This document shows positions 1-8,806 of a stretch of 64,000 nucleotides of DNA, one piece after another (positions within the stretch are counted from its first letter, which is position 1; every line of letters begins with the position of its first letter). The notes under the pieces are model-generated. The model saw only the letters and a program-made list of their open reading frames with translations, was not told where the DNA came from and searched no databases. Source of the DNA: Pseudoxanthomonas japonensis (GTDB lineage Bacteria; Pseudomonadota; Gammaproteobacteria; Xanthomonadales; Xanthomonadaceae); the NCBI RefSeq assembly GCF_010093445.1, contig NZ_PDWW01000015.1:1-64000 (forward strand), written 5' to 3'. The position numbers and the translations under genes were made by a program.

Positions 1-1
1 G

Positions 2-457
2 ATGACGCCCTCCCCCGCCCCCGTCACGTCCAGCCTGTGCACCTGTTTCCGCCTGCGGCGCGCCAGTCGCCGGGTGACGCAGGTCTACGACCGTGAACTC
101 GCTGCCGTCAGCCTGAGCCTCAACCAGTATTCGATCCTGCGCCGGACCGAGCGCGAGCCGCGCGTGCTCGGAGGTCTGGCGGAAGAACTCGGCATGGACC
201 GCACCACGCTCACCCGGAACCTGTCGCCATTGATGGACGCAGGCTTGCTGGAAACGGTCCGTGGCAAAGATGCCCGTCAGCGGGTGATCGCGCTGACGGA
301 CGAAGGCCGTGCCCGCCTGATCGCCGCGAAGCCGCGTTGGCAGCGCGCGCAGGCCGTCATCGACACGATGCTGGGTGAAACCGGCATCCAGCAACTCCAT
401 GGCGAGTTGGACCGCCTCGACGGTCTTCTGCGGCAGCACCTGGGAGAAGCGGCGTGA
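2..457 (+). CDS. MarR-family winged-helix transcriptional regulator
   Basis: A 151-residue protein with the layout of MarR dimers: an N-terminal helix, a winged helix-turn-helix (LAEELGMDRTTLTRNL, about residues 60-75), a basic wing (ETVRGKDARQRVIALTDEG) and C-terminal dimerisation helices. Proteins of this family usually repress an adjacent transporter and are released by a small ligand. Its TGA stop overlaps the GTG start of the following MFS gene, so the two are translationally coupled and probably form one operon. The ATG lies at the second base of the window, so a more upstream start or the promoter cannot be seen. Ligand unknown. Confidence 0.85.
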   Translation: MTPSPAPVTSSLCTCFRLRRASRRVTQVYDRELAAVSLSLNQYSILRRTEREPRVLGGLAEELGMDRTTLTRNLSPLMDAGLLETVRGKDARQRVIALTDEGRARLIAAKPRWQRAQAVIDTMLGETGIQQLHGELDRLDGLLRQHLGEAA

Positions 458-1689
458 ACAGCGGTGCTGCGACCTCTGCACCCCGGATACATTGGGGCCT
501 GCTACTGGCCGCCTCGGCGACGCTGATGATCACGATGGGCGCGCGCCAGACCACCGGCCTGTTCGTCTCGCCCATCCACCAGGACACCGGCATCGGCATC
601 GCGGCGATCAGCTTCGCCCTCGCCATCGGCCAATTCACCTGGGGCGCCGTGCAGCCGGTGTTCGGCGCCATCGCCGACAAGCGCGGGTCCACCGGCATCC
701 TCGTGCTCGGCGCCGTCCTGCTGGCACTGGGCCTTGCCCTGACACCGCACCTGACCTCGCCATGGGGCCTCATGTTCACGCTGGGCGTGTTGACCGCCGC
801 GGGCGCGGGTGCGGGCAGCTTCTCCATCCTGATCGGCGCCACCGCGCAGCAGCTGGCGCCCGAAAAGCGTTCGTTCGCCGCGGGCTTCATCAACGCAGGC
901 GGATCGCTGGGGCAATTCGTGTTCGCGCCGCTGGTGCAGGCCGTCATCGCCTTCGCGGGATGGGCCAGCGCGATGTATACGCTGGCGGTCGCCTCGCTGC
1001 TGGCGATTCCGCTGGCCTTTCCACTGCGGCGGAAGACGGCCTCCTCATCCGCAGCATCCACCGGGAACGCCATCGGCGACATCGGCCTCAAGCAGCAGGT
1101 CGCCATCGCCCTGCGCGACCGCAGCTACTGGATGCTGCACCTCGGCTTCTTTACCTGTGGCGTGCATATCGCTTTCCTCGTCACGCATCTGCCCGGCGAA
1201 ATCGCCCTGTGCGGACTGTCGCCCAACGTGTCGGCGGTATCGATCGCGTTGATCGGGCTGTTCAACGTGGCTGGCAGCCTGGTCGCCGGCGCACTGGGCC
1301 AGCGCGTGCGGATGAAGTGGATCCTGGCGGTGATGTACGCCAGCCGCGCGGTGATGATCGCGCTGTATCTGATGGCGCCGCCGACGCCGTTGACGTTCTA
1401 CGTCTTTGCCGCGGCCTTGGGTTTCACCTGGCTGGCGACGGTACCGCCCACCGCGGGTCTGGTCGGCAAGCTGTTCGGCCCGCGTTATCTGGGCACGCTG
1501 TTCGGCCTGACGTTGCTCTCGCACCAGATCGGCGGCTTTTTCGGCGCCTGGATGGGTGGGCTGGCGTTGGAGCGCAACGGCGACTACATGTGGATGTGGT
1601 ATGCGGACATGGCGCTGGCGCTGATTGCAGCGGTAGCCAACCTGCCGATCCGCGAACGTTCACCGGAGGCGGTGCGGGCGGCGGCCTGA
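454..1689 (+). CDS. MFS transporter (12-TM, exporter/anion-type)
   Basis: A 411-residue major facilitator superfamily protein with about twelve hydrophobic segments. It starts with GTG inside the stop codon of the upstream MarR gene. The loop 2-3 signature is visible as FGAIADKRGSTGILV and the second-half equivalent as AGLVGKLFGPRYLGTLFG. The N-terminal part resembles the CynX/oxalate-formate-like branch of MFS, but substrate cannot be read from the sequence. The pairing with a MarR regulator suggests export of, or response to, a toxic or aromatic compound; that is inference. A palindromic repeat immediately downstream probably ends the transcript. Confidence 0.85.
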   Translation: MNSGAATSAPRIHWGLLLAASATLMITMGARQTTGLFVSPIHQDTGIGIAAISFALAIGQFTWGAVQPVFGAIADKRGSTGILVLGAVLLALGLALTPHLTSPWGLMFTLGVLTAAGAGAGSFSILIGATAQQLAPEKRSFAAGFINAGGSLGQFVFAPLVQAVIAFAGWASAMYTLAVASLLAIPLAFPLRRKTASSSAASTGNAIGDIGLKQQVAIALRDRSYWMLHLGFFTCGVHIAFLVTHLPGEIALCGLSPNVSAVSIALIGLFNVAGSLVAGALGQRVRMKWILAVMYASRAVMIALYLMAPPTPLTFYVFAAALGFTWLATVPPTAGLVGKLFGPRYLGTLFGLTLLSHQIGGFFGAWMGGLALERNGDYMWMWYADMALALIAAVANLPIRERSPEAVRAAA

Positions 1690-1700
1690 GGACGGTTGGT

Positions 1701-1770
1701 GTGGGAGCGACGTAAGTCGCGAGCTTTCTGTTTTTCAGGAGGAAGAGCTCGCGACTTACGTCGCTCCCAC
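1701..1770. repeat. REP-like palindromic element, likely bidirectional terminator
   Basis: Two perfectly complementary 25-base arms (1701-1725 and 1746-1770) enclose a 20-base loop. The element sits between the convergent MFS and zur genes, where a stable hairpin in both transcripts could terminate or protect 3' ends. The ends start with GTGGGAGCG, related to the GTAGGAGCG ends of the copies at 4681 and 39541. Confidence 0.8.
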
Positions 1771-1783
1771 CACCAACAACACC

Positions 1784-2275
1784 TTACGCAGCCGTCGCGC
1801 AGCGCGCGCATAGTCCATGCACTTCCAGCGTCTGCGCCTGCGGCTGGAAGCCCAGCGCCTTGGCGCGCGCATCGAGGGCCGCGACCACCTCGCGATCCTC
1901 CAGTTCCACCGCGCTGTGGCAGCGGTCGCAGATGAGGAACGGCACCGAGTGCTGGGCGCTGTTGGGGTGATGGCAGGCGACGAAGGCGTTCACCGACTCC
2001 AGCTTGTGCACGAAGCCGTTGGCCATCAGGAAATCCAGCGCGCGATACACCGTCGGCGGTGCGTCCGCACCAACACCCTTGGTGGCGCGTACCCACTCCA
2101 GCAGTTCGTAGGCTTTCACCGGCTTGCCGGCCTCGGCGATCAGCTGCAGCACGCGCGCGCGGATCGGCGTCAACCGCAGGCCGCGCTCCTGGCACGCATG
2201 TTCGACCGCGGCCACGAATGCCTCGGCATCGTGGACGTGATGGTGCGGGTCGGTGCAGGCGTGTGTATTCGGCAT
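1784..2275 (-). CDS. zur: Fur-family zinc uptake regulator Zur
   Basis: A 163-residue Fur-superfamily repressor. It has a His-rich N terminus (HACTDPHHHVH), a winged helix (RLTPIRARVLQLIAEAGKPVKAYELL, then PPTVYRALDFLMANGF) and the metal-site segments CHHPNSAQHSVPF, ICDRC and a terminal CARC. The phrase FVHKLESVNAFVACHHP is characteristic of Zur rather than Fur, so it most likely represses zinc import and zinc-free ribosomal paralogue genes when zinc is ample. The ATG at 2275 is chosen because it lies 13 bases after the gltX stop with a weak GGA ribosome site; a GTG at 2305 would overlap gltX. Probably cotranscribed with gltX. Confidence 0.88.
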   Translation of the reverse strand: MPNTHACTDPHHHVHDAEAFVAAVEHACQERGLRLTPIRARVLQLIAEAGKPVKAYELLEWVRATKGVGADAPPTVYRALDFLMANGFVHKLESVNAFVACHHPNSAQHSVPFLICDRCHSAVELEDREVVAALDARAKALGFQPQAQTLEVHGLCARCATAA

Positions 2276-2288
2276 GGGCGATCCGGAG

Positions 2289-3695
2289 TCAGGCGGCCGT
2301 ACCACTCTTGATGAGTGCGGCGTCGATGCGTTTCAAGGCTTCGTCGCGACCGGCCAGGTAGACGGTCTGGGAAATATCGGGACTGACCTGGGTGCCGGTG
2401 ATCGCCACGCGCAGCGGCTGCGCCACCTTGCCCATGCCGAGCTCGAGCGCCGCCGCGGCTTCATGCAGCGCCGCCGACACGCCCTCGGCACTCCACTCCG
2501 CCAGCGCCGCCAGACACTCGCGGGCCTTGGCCAGCGGAGCCTGCGCAGCCGCGCCCAGATGCTTGGCCACCGCGGCATCGTCGTAGACCGTGAGCGGCTG
2601 GTACCAGACCACGGCCTTCTCGGCCATGTCCTTCAAGGTCTGCACGCGGTCGCGCAGCGCGACCACCACGTCGACCGGTGCCGGACCCGCGGCGAGATCG
2701 ACGCCGAGTTTCTTCAGCTGGTAGACGAAATGCGGCGCGATGTCCGCCGGCGCATCGGTCTTCAGGTAGTGCTGGTTCACCCAGCCCAGCTTGGCCATGT
2801 CCAGGCGCGCGGCTTTCGAGTTCACGTCCTTCACGTCGAACAGGTCGATCAGCTCCTGACGCGAGAACAGTTCCTGGTCGCCGTGCGACCAGCCCAGGCG
2901 CGCCAGATAATTGATCAGCGCATGCGGCAGATAGCCGGCATCCTTGTACTGCATCACGTCGGCCGCGCCGGTGCGCTTGGACAGCTTGGCGCCCTCCTCG
3001 TCGAGGATCATCGGCATGTGCGCGAACTTCGGCACCGGTGCGCCGAGCGCTTCGTAGATGTTGATCTGGCGCGGCGTGTTGTTGATGTGGTCGTCGCCGC
3101 GGATCACTTCGGTGATGCCCATGTCCCAGTCGTCGACCACCACGGCGAAGTTGTAGGTCGGGTAGCCATCCGGACGGAAGATCACCATGTCGTCGAGTTC
3201 GCTGTTGGCGATCTCGATACGGCCCTTGATCAGGTCGTCGAAGGCGACCACGCCGTCGAGCGGATTCTTGAAGCGGATGACGCGATTCGGATCGTCGCGG
3301 TACGGCAGCTGCTGCTCGCGCGCGGCGCCGTTGTAACGCGGCTTCTCCTGCTTCGCCATCGCGGCCTCGCGCATGGCATCGAGCTCTTCGCGCGTCTCGT
3401 AGGCGTAATAGGCCTTGCCGGCGGCGACGAGTTGTTCGGCGACCTCGCGATACCGGTCGACGCGGCGGGTCTGGTAGATCGGGCCTTCGTCGTAGTTCAA
3501 GCCCAGCCAATCCATGGCATCGAGGATCGCGTCGATGGCGGCCTGCGTGCTGCGCTCGCGGTCCGTGTCCTCTATGCGCAGGATGAAATCGCCGCCGCGA
3601 TGGCGCGCCTCCAGCCAGCAATACAGCGCCGTGCGGGCGCCGCCGATGTGCAGGTAGCCGGTGGGACTGGGGGCGAAGCGGGTGCGGCAGGCCAT
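2289..3695 (-). CDS. gltX: Glutamyl-tRNA synthetase
   Basis: Class I aminoacyl-tRNA synthetase that charges tRNA-Glu. It is 468 residues, normal for bacterial GltX. The HIGH-type motif is [11 protein letters not shown] (residues 10-19) and the KMSKS-type loop is KLSKR (237-241), with the class [12 protein letters not shown] connection and the anticodon-binding C-terminal half. The open frame extends upstream to 3908, but the conserved N terminus [11 protein letters not shown] fixes the start at 3695. A TAAAAT hexamer (minus strand, 3724-3729) 29 bases upstream could be a -10 box, but I see no convincing -35. Followed closely by zur. Confidence 0.96.
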   Translation of the reverse strand: MACRTRFAPSPTGYLHIGGARTALYCWLEARHRGGDFILRIEDTDRERSTQAAIDAILDAMDWLGLNYDEGPIYQTRRVDRYREVAEQLVAAGKAYYAYETREELDAMREAAMAKQEKPRYNGAAREQQLPYRDDPNRVIRFKNPLDGVVAFDDLIKGRIEIANSELDDMVIFRPDGYPTYNFAVVVDDWDMGITEVIRGDDHINNTPRQINIYEALGAPVPKFAHMPMILDEEGAKLSKRTGAADVMQYKDAGYLPHALINYLARLGWSHGDQELFSRQELIDLFDVKDVNSKAARLDMAKLGWVNQHYLKTDAPADIAPHFVYQLKKLGVDLAAGPAPVDVVVALRDRVQTLKDMAEKAVVWYQPLTVYDDAAVAKHLGAAAQAPLAKARECLAALAEWSAEGVSAALHEAAAALELGMGKVAQPLRVAITGTQVSPDISQTVYLAGRDEALKRIDAALIKSGTAA

Positions 3696-3828
3696 GGGGA
3701 AACTCTTGGTGCGGTTTGCCGCGATTTTACCGCGCTGCGGGGGCTGTGCAGCGCCCGGAAGCCCGAACGCGCCGCCGCGCGCCGGTTCGGTGAACGACGA
3801 GAGTGATATCCATCGCCGCATTTCCGTC

Positions 3829-3929
3829 CCCTTCAAGGGAAGACCGGCATGCGGACGGGAATGGTGTTCCCTCACGTGAACGACCAAACCGACACCATCC
3901 CTACCCAACCCTCCCCTTGAAGGGGAGGG
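3829..3929. repeat. Bipartite palindromic intergenic repeat
   Basis: The gap between the divergent gltX and lpxH genes holds two related palindromes about 70 bases apart: an imperfect one at 3829-3839 and a perfect 21-base one at 3909-3929 (CCCTCCCCTT-G-AAGGGGAGGG). The paired-end layout is the same as the larger elements at 9752 and 43126, although the end sequence differs. The right palindrome lies 15 bases before lpxH, so it may influence its leader. Confidence 0.6.
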
Positions 3930-3943
3930 CTTAGAATTCCCCC

Positions 3944-4684
3944 ATGACGACGCTCTTCATCTCCGACCTGCACCTGGCCGCCGAGCGTCCCGCCGTCACC
4001 GAGCTGTTCGGCGCATTCATGCAGAAGGAAGCCACCCGGGCCGATGCGCTCTACATCCTCGGCGACCTGTTCGAGGCGTGGGTGGGCGACGACGACCCCT
4101 CGGAGACCGGGGCCTACGTGGCCGCCCGCGTCTGCGAGGTGGCCGATGCGGGGGTGCCGGTGCTCTTCATCCGCGGCAACCGCGACTTCCTGCTGGGTGA
4201 TGCGTTCGCCCGCCGCGCTGGCATGCGCATCCTGCCCGACCCGGCCGTCGTCATGCTGTACGGCAAGCCGGTGCTGCTGATGCATGGTGACTTGTTGTGT
4301 ACAGGCGACACGGCCTACCAGGCGTTCCGCGCGCAGACGCGGAATCCGGCATGGCAGGCGCAGTTCCTCTCGCAACCGCTGGCCGCCCGGCTCGCGTTCG
4401 CAGCGCAGGCGCGCGCCGCCAGTGCGGCGCATCAGGGCGGCATGAAGCAGCAAGACAAGACGCAGTTCGAGACCCTGACCGATGTGGCAACAGCCACCGT
4501 GGACGCGACGTTCGCGCAGTTCGGCATCCACACGATCATCCATGGCCATACGCACCGACCCGCGATGCACGATCTCACTGTCGATGACCACGCCTGTCAG
4601 CGCATCGTGCTGGGAGACTGGTATGAACAGGGCTCGGTGCTGCGCGTGGAACCGGACGCAATGGCATTGGAAGCGCTCTTGTAG
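3944..4684 (+). CDS. lpxH: UDP-2,3-diacylglucosamine diphosphatase LpxH
   Basis: A 246-residue calcineurin-like metallophosphoesterase that hydrolyses UDP-2,3-diacylglucosamine to lipid X and UMP in lipid A synthesis at the inner membrane. All dimetal-site motifs are present in order: SDLHL at the N terminus, [20 protein letters not shown] and GHTHRP near the C terminus. Length matches LpxH. The gene is divergent from gltX and its stop codon TAG lies inside the first bases of the downstream palindromic repeat, so the repeat is part of its 3' end. Confidence 0.95.
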   Translation: MTTLFISDLHLAAERPAVTELFGAFMQKEATRADALYILGDLFEAWVGDDDPSETGAYVAARVCEVADAGVPVLFIRGNRDFLLGDAFARRAGMRILPDPAVVMLYGKPVLLMHGDLLCTGDTAYQAFRAQTRNPAWQAQFLSQPLAARLAFAAQARAASAAHQGGMKQQDKTQFETLTDVATATVDATFAQFGIHTIIHGHTHRPAMHDLTVDDHACQRIVLGDWYEQGSVLRVEPDAMALEALL

Positions 4685-4755
4685 GAGCGCCCCATGGGCG
4701 CGATGCTTTTTTGCACTCGGGATGGAAAAGCATCGCGGGCATGGCCCGCTCCTAC
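4681..4755. repeat. REP-like palindromic element (GTAGGAGCG family)
   Basis: Two 30-base arms (4681-4710 and 4726-4755) pair at both ends, with mismatches in the middle, around a 15-base loop. It lies between the convergent lpxH and DUF455 genes and overlaps the lpxH stop codon. It is the same family as the 39541-39616 element: the outer sequence and the GCGATGCTTTT segment match. Confidence 0.8.
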
Positions 4756-4779
4756 CAAGCATGCGCCCACAGTGTGGCC

Positions 4780-5577
4780 CTACGGCGCTTCCAGCGCCGC
4801 CAGCTCATCCTCATCGAAGCCCGCCAGCAGGCGCGCCTCGATGTTGAACGGTCCATGCAGGTAGCCGCCGGCGTATTCCCTCAACAGCTCACGGAAACGT
4901 GCACGCGGTTCGATGCCACGCTGCGCGCAATACCACCGGTACCAGCGAGAACCCGCGGCGACATGCGCGACTTCCTCGCGCAGGATCAGGTCGAGGATCG
5001 CCACGGTGGCCTCGTCGCCCAGATCGCGCAGCTTGACGATCATCCCCGGCGTCACGTCGAGGCCGCGCGCCTCCAGCACCCGCGGCACCAGCGCCATCCG
5101 CGCCAGGCCGTCGTGCGCCGTCTTCTCGGTCATTTCCCACAGGCCGTTGTGGGCGTCGAAGTCGCCGTAGTCGTGGCCCAGTTCGCACAGGCGATCACGC
5201 AGCAGCACGAAGTGGCGCGACTCGTCGTGCGCGACGCCCACCCAGTCCGCATAGAAGTCATGCGGCAATCCACGGAAGCGGTACACCGCATCCCAGGCAA
5301 GATCGATGGCGTTGAGTTCGATATGCGCGATGGCGTGGATGAAGGCCGCCCTGCCCTGCAGGCTGCCCAACCCTCGTCGTGGCAACTCGCGTGGATGCAC
5401 CAGCACCGGTTTCGACGGTCGTCCCGGCGCACGGATGGGCGCGGGAGGCGGTGCGTCGCCGGGAATGCGGAGTTCGCCGCGCGCGAATGCCTCGGCGTAC
5501 TGCTGTGTCAGCGCGACCTTCGCGTCGACGTCCGCCGCATCCAGGCAGACGCGGGCGGCTTCGAACAGCGTGGTCAT
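4780..5577 (-). CDS. DUF455 ferritin-like domain protein
   Basis: A 265-residue protein of the DUF455 family, built on a ferritin-like four-helix bundle. The carboxylate/histidine pairs expected of a diiron site are visible in order: [20 protein letters not shown] and [11 protein letters not shown] family relationship to tRNA-modifying diiron enzymes such as MiaE exists at fold level only; no function has been established for DUF455 that I can assert. It lies 16 bases downstream of purF on the same strand, so it may be the last gene of the folC-SPOR-cvpA-purF transcript, although the association with purine synthesis may be incidental. Confidence 0.85.
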   Translation of the reverse strand: MTTLFEAARVCLDAADVDAKVALTQQYAEAFARGELRIPGDAPPPAPIRAPGRPSKPVLVHPRELPRRGLGSLQGRAAFIHAIAHIELNAIDLAWDAVYRFRGLPHDFYADWVGVAHDESRHFVLLRDRLCELGHDYGDFDAHNGLWEMTEKTAHDGLARMALVPRVLEARGLDVTPGMIVKLRDLGDEATVAILDLILREEVAHVAAGSRWYRWYCAQRGIEPRARFRELLREYAGGYLHGPFNIEARLLAGFDEDELAALEAP

Positions 5578-5593
5578 GCCGCGCGGCGCCGCG

Positions 5594-7063
5594 TCAGCCG
5601 ACGCGGCGCTTGCGCTTGGCTTCGTCCGAGCGGGCCTGCTCGATGCGCTCGAAGTAGCCCGGCTCGATGCCGGTGACGTACTTGCCGTCGAAGCAGGACG
5701 AATCGAAGGCGGCCAGGTTCGGATTGCCCTCGCGCACGGCCGCTTCCAGATCCTCGAGGTCCTGGTAGATCAGCCAGTCGCAGCCCAGTTCCCGCTCGAT
5801 GTCCTCGACGGTGCGGTCGTGCGCCACCAGTTCGTCCGCGGCCGGCATGTCGATGCCGTAGATGTTCGGATGGCGCACCGGCGGTGCGGCGCTGGCCAGG
5901 TACACCTTGCGGGCGCCGGCGTCGCGCGCCATCTGCACGATCTGCTTGGAGGTGGTGCCGCGCACGATGGAATCGTCGACCAGCAGCACCACGCGGTTGC
6001 GGAACTCAAGGTTGATCGGATTGAGCTTGCGGCGCACCGATTTCACCCGCTCGCCCTGCCCCGGCATGATGAAGGTGCGGCCGACGTAGCGGTTCTTGAT
6101 GAACCCCTCGCGGTACTTCACGCCCAGCACGTTGGAGATTTCCAGCGCGGCGTCGCGCGAGGTGTCCGGGATCGGGATGATGGTGTCGATGTCGTGGTCG
6201 GGACGTAGGCGCAGGATCTTCTCGCCCAGCTTCACGCCCATGCGCATGCGCGCCTTGTGCACCGACACGTTGTCGATCATCGAGTCCGGGCGCGCGAAGT
6301 ACACGTACTCGAAGATGCACGGCGCATGCTCGGGCGCATCGGCGACGATCTCGCTGAACAGCTCGCCGCGCGCGGTGATCACGATCGCCTCGCCCGGCTG
6401 CACGTCGCGCATGCGGACGAAACCGAGGATGTCGAGCGCAGCGGATTCCGACGCGATGATGTATTCCGTGCCCTCGCCGTGCTCGCGCTTGCCGAGCACC
6501 AGCGGGCGGATGCCGTGCGGATCGCGGAACGCCACCAGGCCCAGGCCCAGCACCACGCTGACGACGGCGTAGCCGCCCTTCACGCGGCGATGGACACCGG
6601 CGACCGCGCGGATGGCCGCTTCCGGGGTCAGTGTGCGCTGCAGGTCCAGTTCGTGCGCGAACACGTTCAGCAGCACTTCGCTGTCCGAGTCGGTGTTGAT
6701 GTTGCGACGGTCCTGCGCGAACACATCCTGGCGCAGCGACTCGGTATTGATCAGGTTGCCGTTGTGCGCCAGCGCGATGCCGTACGGCGAGTTGACGTAG
6801 AACGGCTGGGCCTCGTCCATGCCCTCGGAGCCGGCGGTCGGATAGCGGCAGTGGGCAATGCCCACCCGGCCTTCCAGCACGCTCATCGCCTTGGCGTTGA
6901 ATACGTCCCGCACCAGCCCGTTGTCCTTGTGCACGCGCAGGCGCGTGCCGTCGGCGGTCGCAATGCCGGCAGCGTCCTGTCCGCGGTGCTGGAGGACGGT
7001 CAGCCCGTCATAAAGCTGGCCGGCGACGTTCTGGTTGCCGACGATTCCGACGATGCCGCACAT
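5594..7063 (-). CDS. purF: Amidophosphoribosyltransferase PurF
   Basis: First committed enzyme of purine synthesis: PRPP plus glutamine gives phosphoribosylamine. The 489-residue product starts [10 protein letters not shown]; Cys2 becomes the N-terminal nucleophile of the glutaminase half ([13 protein letters not shown] and the [10 protein letters not shown] segment are present). The phosphoribosyltransferase half carries the PRPP loop [13 protein letters not shown]. The open frame extends upstream to 7198, but the Cys2 requirement fixes the start at 7063. Seven bases follow the cvpA stop, giving the conserved cvpA-purF pair. Confidence 0.97.
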   Translation of the reverse strand: MCGIVGIVGNQNVAGQLYDGLTVLQHRGQDAAGIATADGTRLRVHKDNGLVRDVFNAKAMSVLEGRVGIAHCRYPTAGSEGMDEAQPFYVNSPYGIALAHNGNLINTESLRQDVFAQDRRNINTDSDSEVLLNVFAHELDLQRTLTPEAAIRAVAGVHRRVKGGYAVVSVVLGLGLVAFRDPHGIRPLVLGKREHGEGTEYIIASESAALDILGFVRMRDVQPGEAIVITARGELFSEIVADAPEHAPCIFEYVYFARPDSMIDNVSVHKARMRMGVKLGEKILRLRPDHDIDTIIPIPDTSRDAALEISNVLGVKYREGFIKNRYVGRTFIMPGQGERVKSVRRKLNPINLEFRNRVVLLVDDSIVRGTTSKQIVQMARDAGARKVYLASAAPPVRHPNIYGIDMPAADELVAHDRTVEDIERELGCDWLIYQDLEDLEAAVREGNPNLAAFDSSCFDGKYVTGIEPGYFERIEQARSDEAKRKRRVG

Positions 7064-7070
7064 GGTGGAT

Positions 7071-7682
7071 CTACTCCGGTTTCGACGCGGGCGAGGCGGT
7101 CGGTGGGACGCGCTCCTGCGGTGCGCCGGGTTCTTCCAGCGGCAGGGGCAGCAGATTTCGCAGGCGCGCATTATCGCCCGCCGGGCGCCCATTGCCAAAG
7201 TCCAGTTCCTGCACAGTCCATTCCGGCAGCCACTGCGCCAGCCACTGCGCGCCGGGCAGCAACACCGGCACCACGGACGAACGATGCCATTCAGGTTCGC
7301 TGGGCAGATCGCTGAAGGCGGTCAGCAGCAGCACGATGCAGGCGACGAAGGCCCCGCGCGCCAGCCCGAGCGCAAACCCCAGCGCGCGGTCCAGGCCGGA
7401 CAGGCCGACCGACTTCACGAGATGGCGGATGGCCCACCCGGTCAATCCGACGACGACCATCACGCCGATGAAACTCAGCGCATAGCCCCCCAGGAGTTCG
7501 CTTGCCGAGGGTGTGCCGTCGCTGGACAGCCATTGCGCTGCTTCCCCGCCGTAATGGAAGGCGACCCAGCCGGACAGCAGCCAGGCGACCATCGACGCCA
7601 GCGCGCTGATGAAGCCGCGCATCACGCCGAACAGCGCCGACACGCCGACGATCGCCAGCAGCGTCAGGTCGAGGGCGCTCAT
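7071..7682 (-). CDS. cvpA: CvpA family inner-membrane protein
   Basis: A 203-residue protein with four or five predicted membrane segments in the first 120 residues ([19 protein letters not shown], then [16 protein letters not shown] and [16 protein letters not shown]) and a proline-rich cytoplasmic or periplasmic tail. The CvpA family is named for colicin V production in Escherichia coli and is implicated in envelope stress tolerance. The position directly upstream of purF is conserved across proteobacteria and supports the call. Confidence 0.92.
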   Translation of the reverse strand: MSALDLTLLAIVGVSALFGVMRGFISALASMVAWLLSGWVAFHYGGEAAQWLSSDGTPSASELLGGYALSFIGVMVVVGLTGWAIRHLVKSVGLSGLDRALGFALGLARGAFVACIVLLLTAFSDLPSEPEWHRSSVVPVLLPGAQWLAQWLPEWTVQELDFGNGRPAGDNARLRNLLPLPLEEPGAPQERVPPTASPASKPE

Positions 7683-7725
7683 GCAACGCGCCCGAGGCGA
7701 TCACCCATCGAGCGCGTTGAGGCCA

Positions 7726-8739
7726 TCAAGGATGCGGGCGCACCATGCCGTCCACGCCGATCTTCGACGCGACCTGCGCCTTCAGGCGGTCGGCGTCGGC
7801 ACGGTTGGCGACAGGCCCGACGCGCACGCGGCTCAGCGTGCCCTTGTCGGTGCGGACCTGTTCGACGAAGGCGCTGAAGCCGGCGCCACGCGCGCGGTCG
7901 CGCAGGGCGTTGGCATCGGCCGCGTTCGAGAACGCGCCCAGCTGCACCGCGAAACCGGTGTCGGAGGCGGCCGGCTTGGACGCTTCAGTGGGCTTGGGTG
8001 CCGTGGCGACGGGCTTGGGGGCCGGCAGCGATACGGGCTTCGTCTCGGCGGGCGTCGTGGCGACCGGTTTCGATTCGGTGGGTGCCGGCTTCGGCGCGGG
8101 CTTGGCCGGTTCGGGCGGCAGCGCCTGCGTGGTAACGGCCGGCGTGGCGGGTACCGCGGCCGCGGTCGACGCGGAGGGTGCGGGCGGATTCGCGGCGGGC
8201 GCGGTCGCCTCGGCATCCAGCGTCACCACCTGTGCGTTGACATCGCCGCGGATCTTGATGGCGTCCAGTCGCGCCGCTTCGGCCTGTGGGCGGTCGGCGT
8301 AAGGACCCACACGGACCCGGAAGGCCGGCTTGCCATTGATGGTTGCCGGCTCGACGAAGCCCGGCAGCTTGGCCTGCTTCACGCGGGCCAGCACGGCGTC
8401 GGCGTCGGCCTGCGTGGCGTAGGCACCGAAACTGACGGCGAACTTGCCGCCTGCCGTCGCGGCCGGCTGCAACGTGCCGGACGCAGGTGCCGGCTCCGCG
8501 GCGGGCGCGGCGACCTGACCCTGCAGGCCCACCGCACCGGTGGCGGGCGCGTTGCCCGGCGTCACCAGCGGCAGTTCGCGCGTCTCGAATTCGCCGCCGG
8601 GTGCGGACGGGACGTCCAACGGCACGTCGGACACGCCGCTGTCGGGCGCGGGGCCCTTCACCAGCATGGGCAGGAAGATGACGGCCAGCGCCACCAGCAC
8701 GACGGCGCCGATCAGGCGCTGTTTCAGGGCAGTATCCAT
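7726..8739 (-). CDS. Two-SPOR-domain membrane protein (DedD-like)
   Basis: A 337-residue single-pass protein: short cytoplasmic N terminus, one membrane helix (about residues 9-27), then a periplasmic part with two SPOR domains. The first is KFAVSFGAYATQADADAVL to about residue 160; the second is GFAVQLGAFSNAADANALRD to the C terminus, separated by a long Ala/Pro/Lys-rich linker. SPOR domains bind denuded peptidoglycan at the division site. The gene occupies the position of dedD between folC and cvpA; unlike E. coli DedD, which has one SPOR domain, this protein has two. Confidence 0.9.
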   Translation of the reverse strand: MDTALKQRLIGAVVLVALAVIFLPMLVKGPAPDSGVSDVPLDVPSAPGGEFETRELPLVTPGNAPATGAVGLQGQVAAPAAEPAPASGTLQPAATAGGKFAVSFGAYATQADADAVLARVKQAKLPGFVEPATINGKPAFRVRVGPYADRPQAEAARLDAIKIRGDVNAQVVTLDAEATAPAANPPAPSASTAAAVPATPAVTTQALPPEPAKPAPKPAPTESKPVATTPAETKPVSLPAPKPVATAPKPTEASKPAASDTGFAVQLGAFSNAADANALRDRARGAGFSAFVEQVRTDKGTLSRVRVGPVANRADADRLKAQVASKIGVDGMVRPHP

Positions 8740-8806
8740 CCAGGTCCACGGCTGCTGCGGCGGGAATGCCGCGGCGATTATACGGCGCGCCCTCGCACGC
8801 TATCCG

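Noticed and set aside
2253-3806. A 517-codon plus-strand open frame
   Set aside because: Antisense to gltX, whose motifs and length are clear.
4780-5577. Call as MiaE (tRNA 2-methylthio-N6-isopentenyladenosine hydroxylase)
   Set aside because: Length and motifs fit DUF455; only the ferritin-like fold is shared with MiaE.
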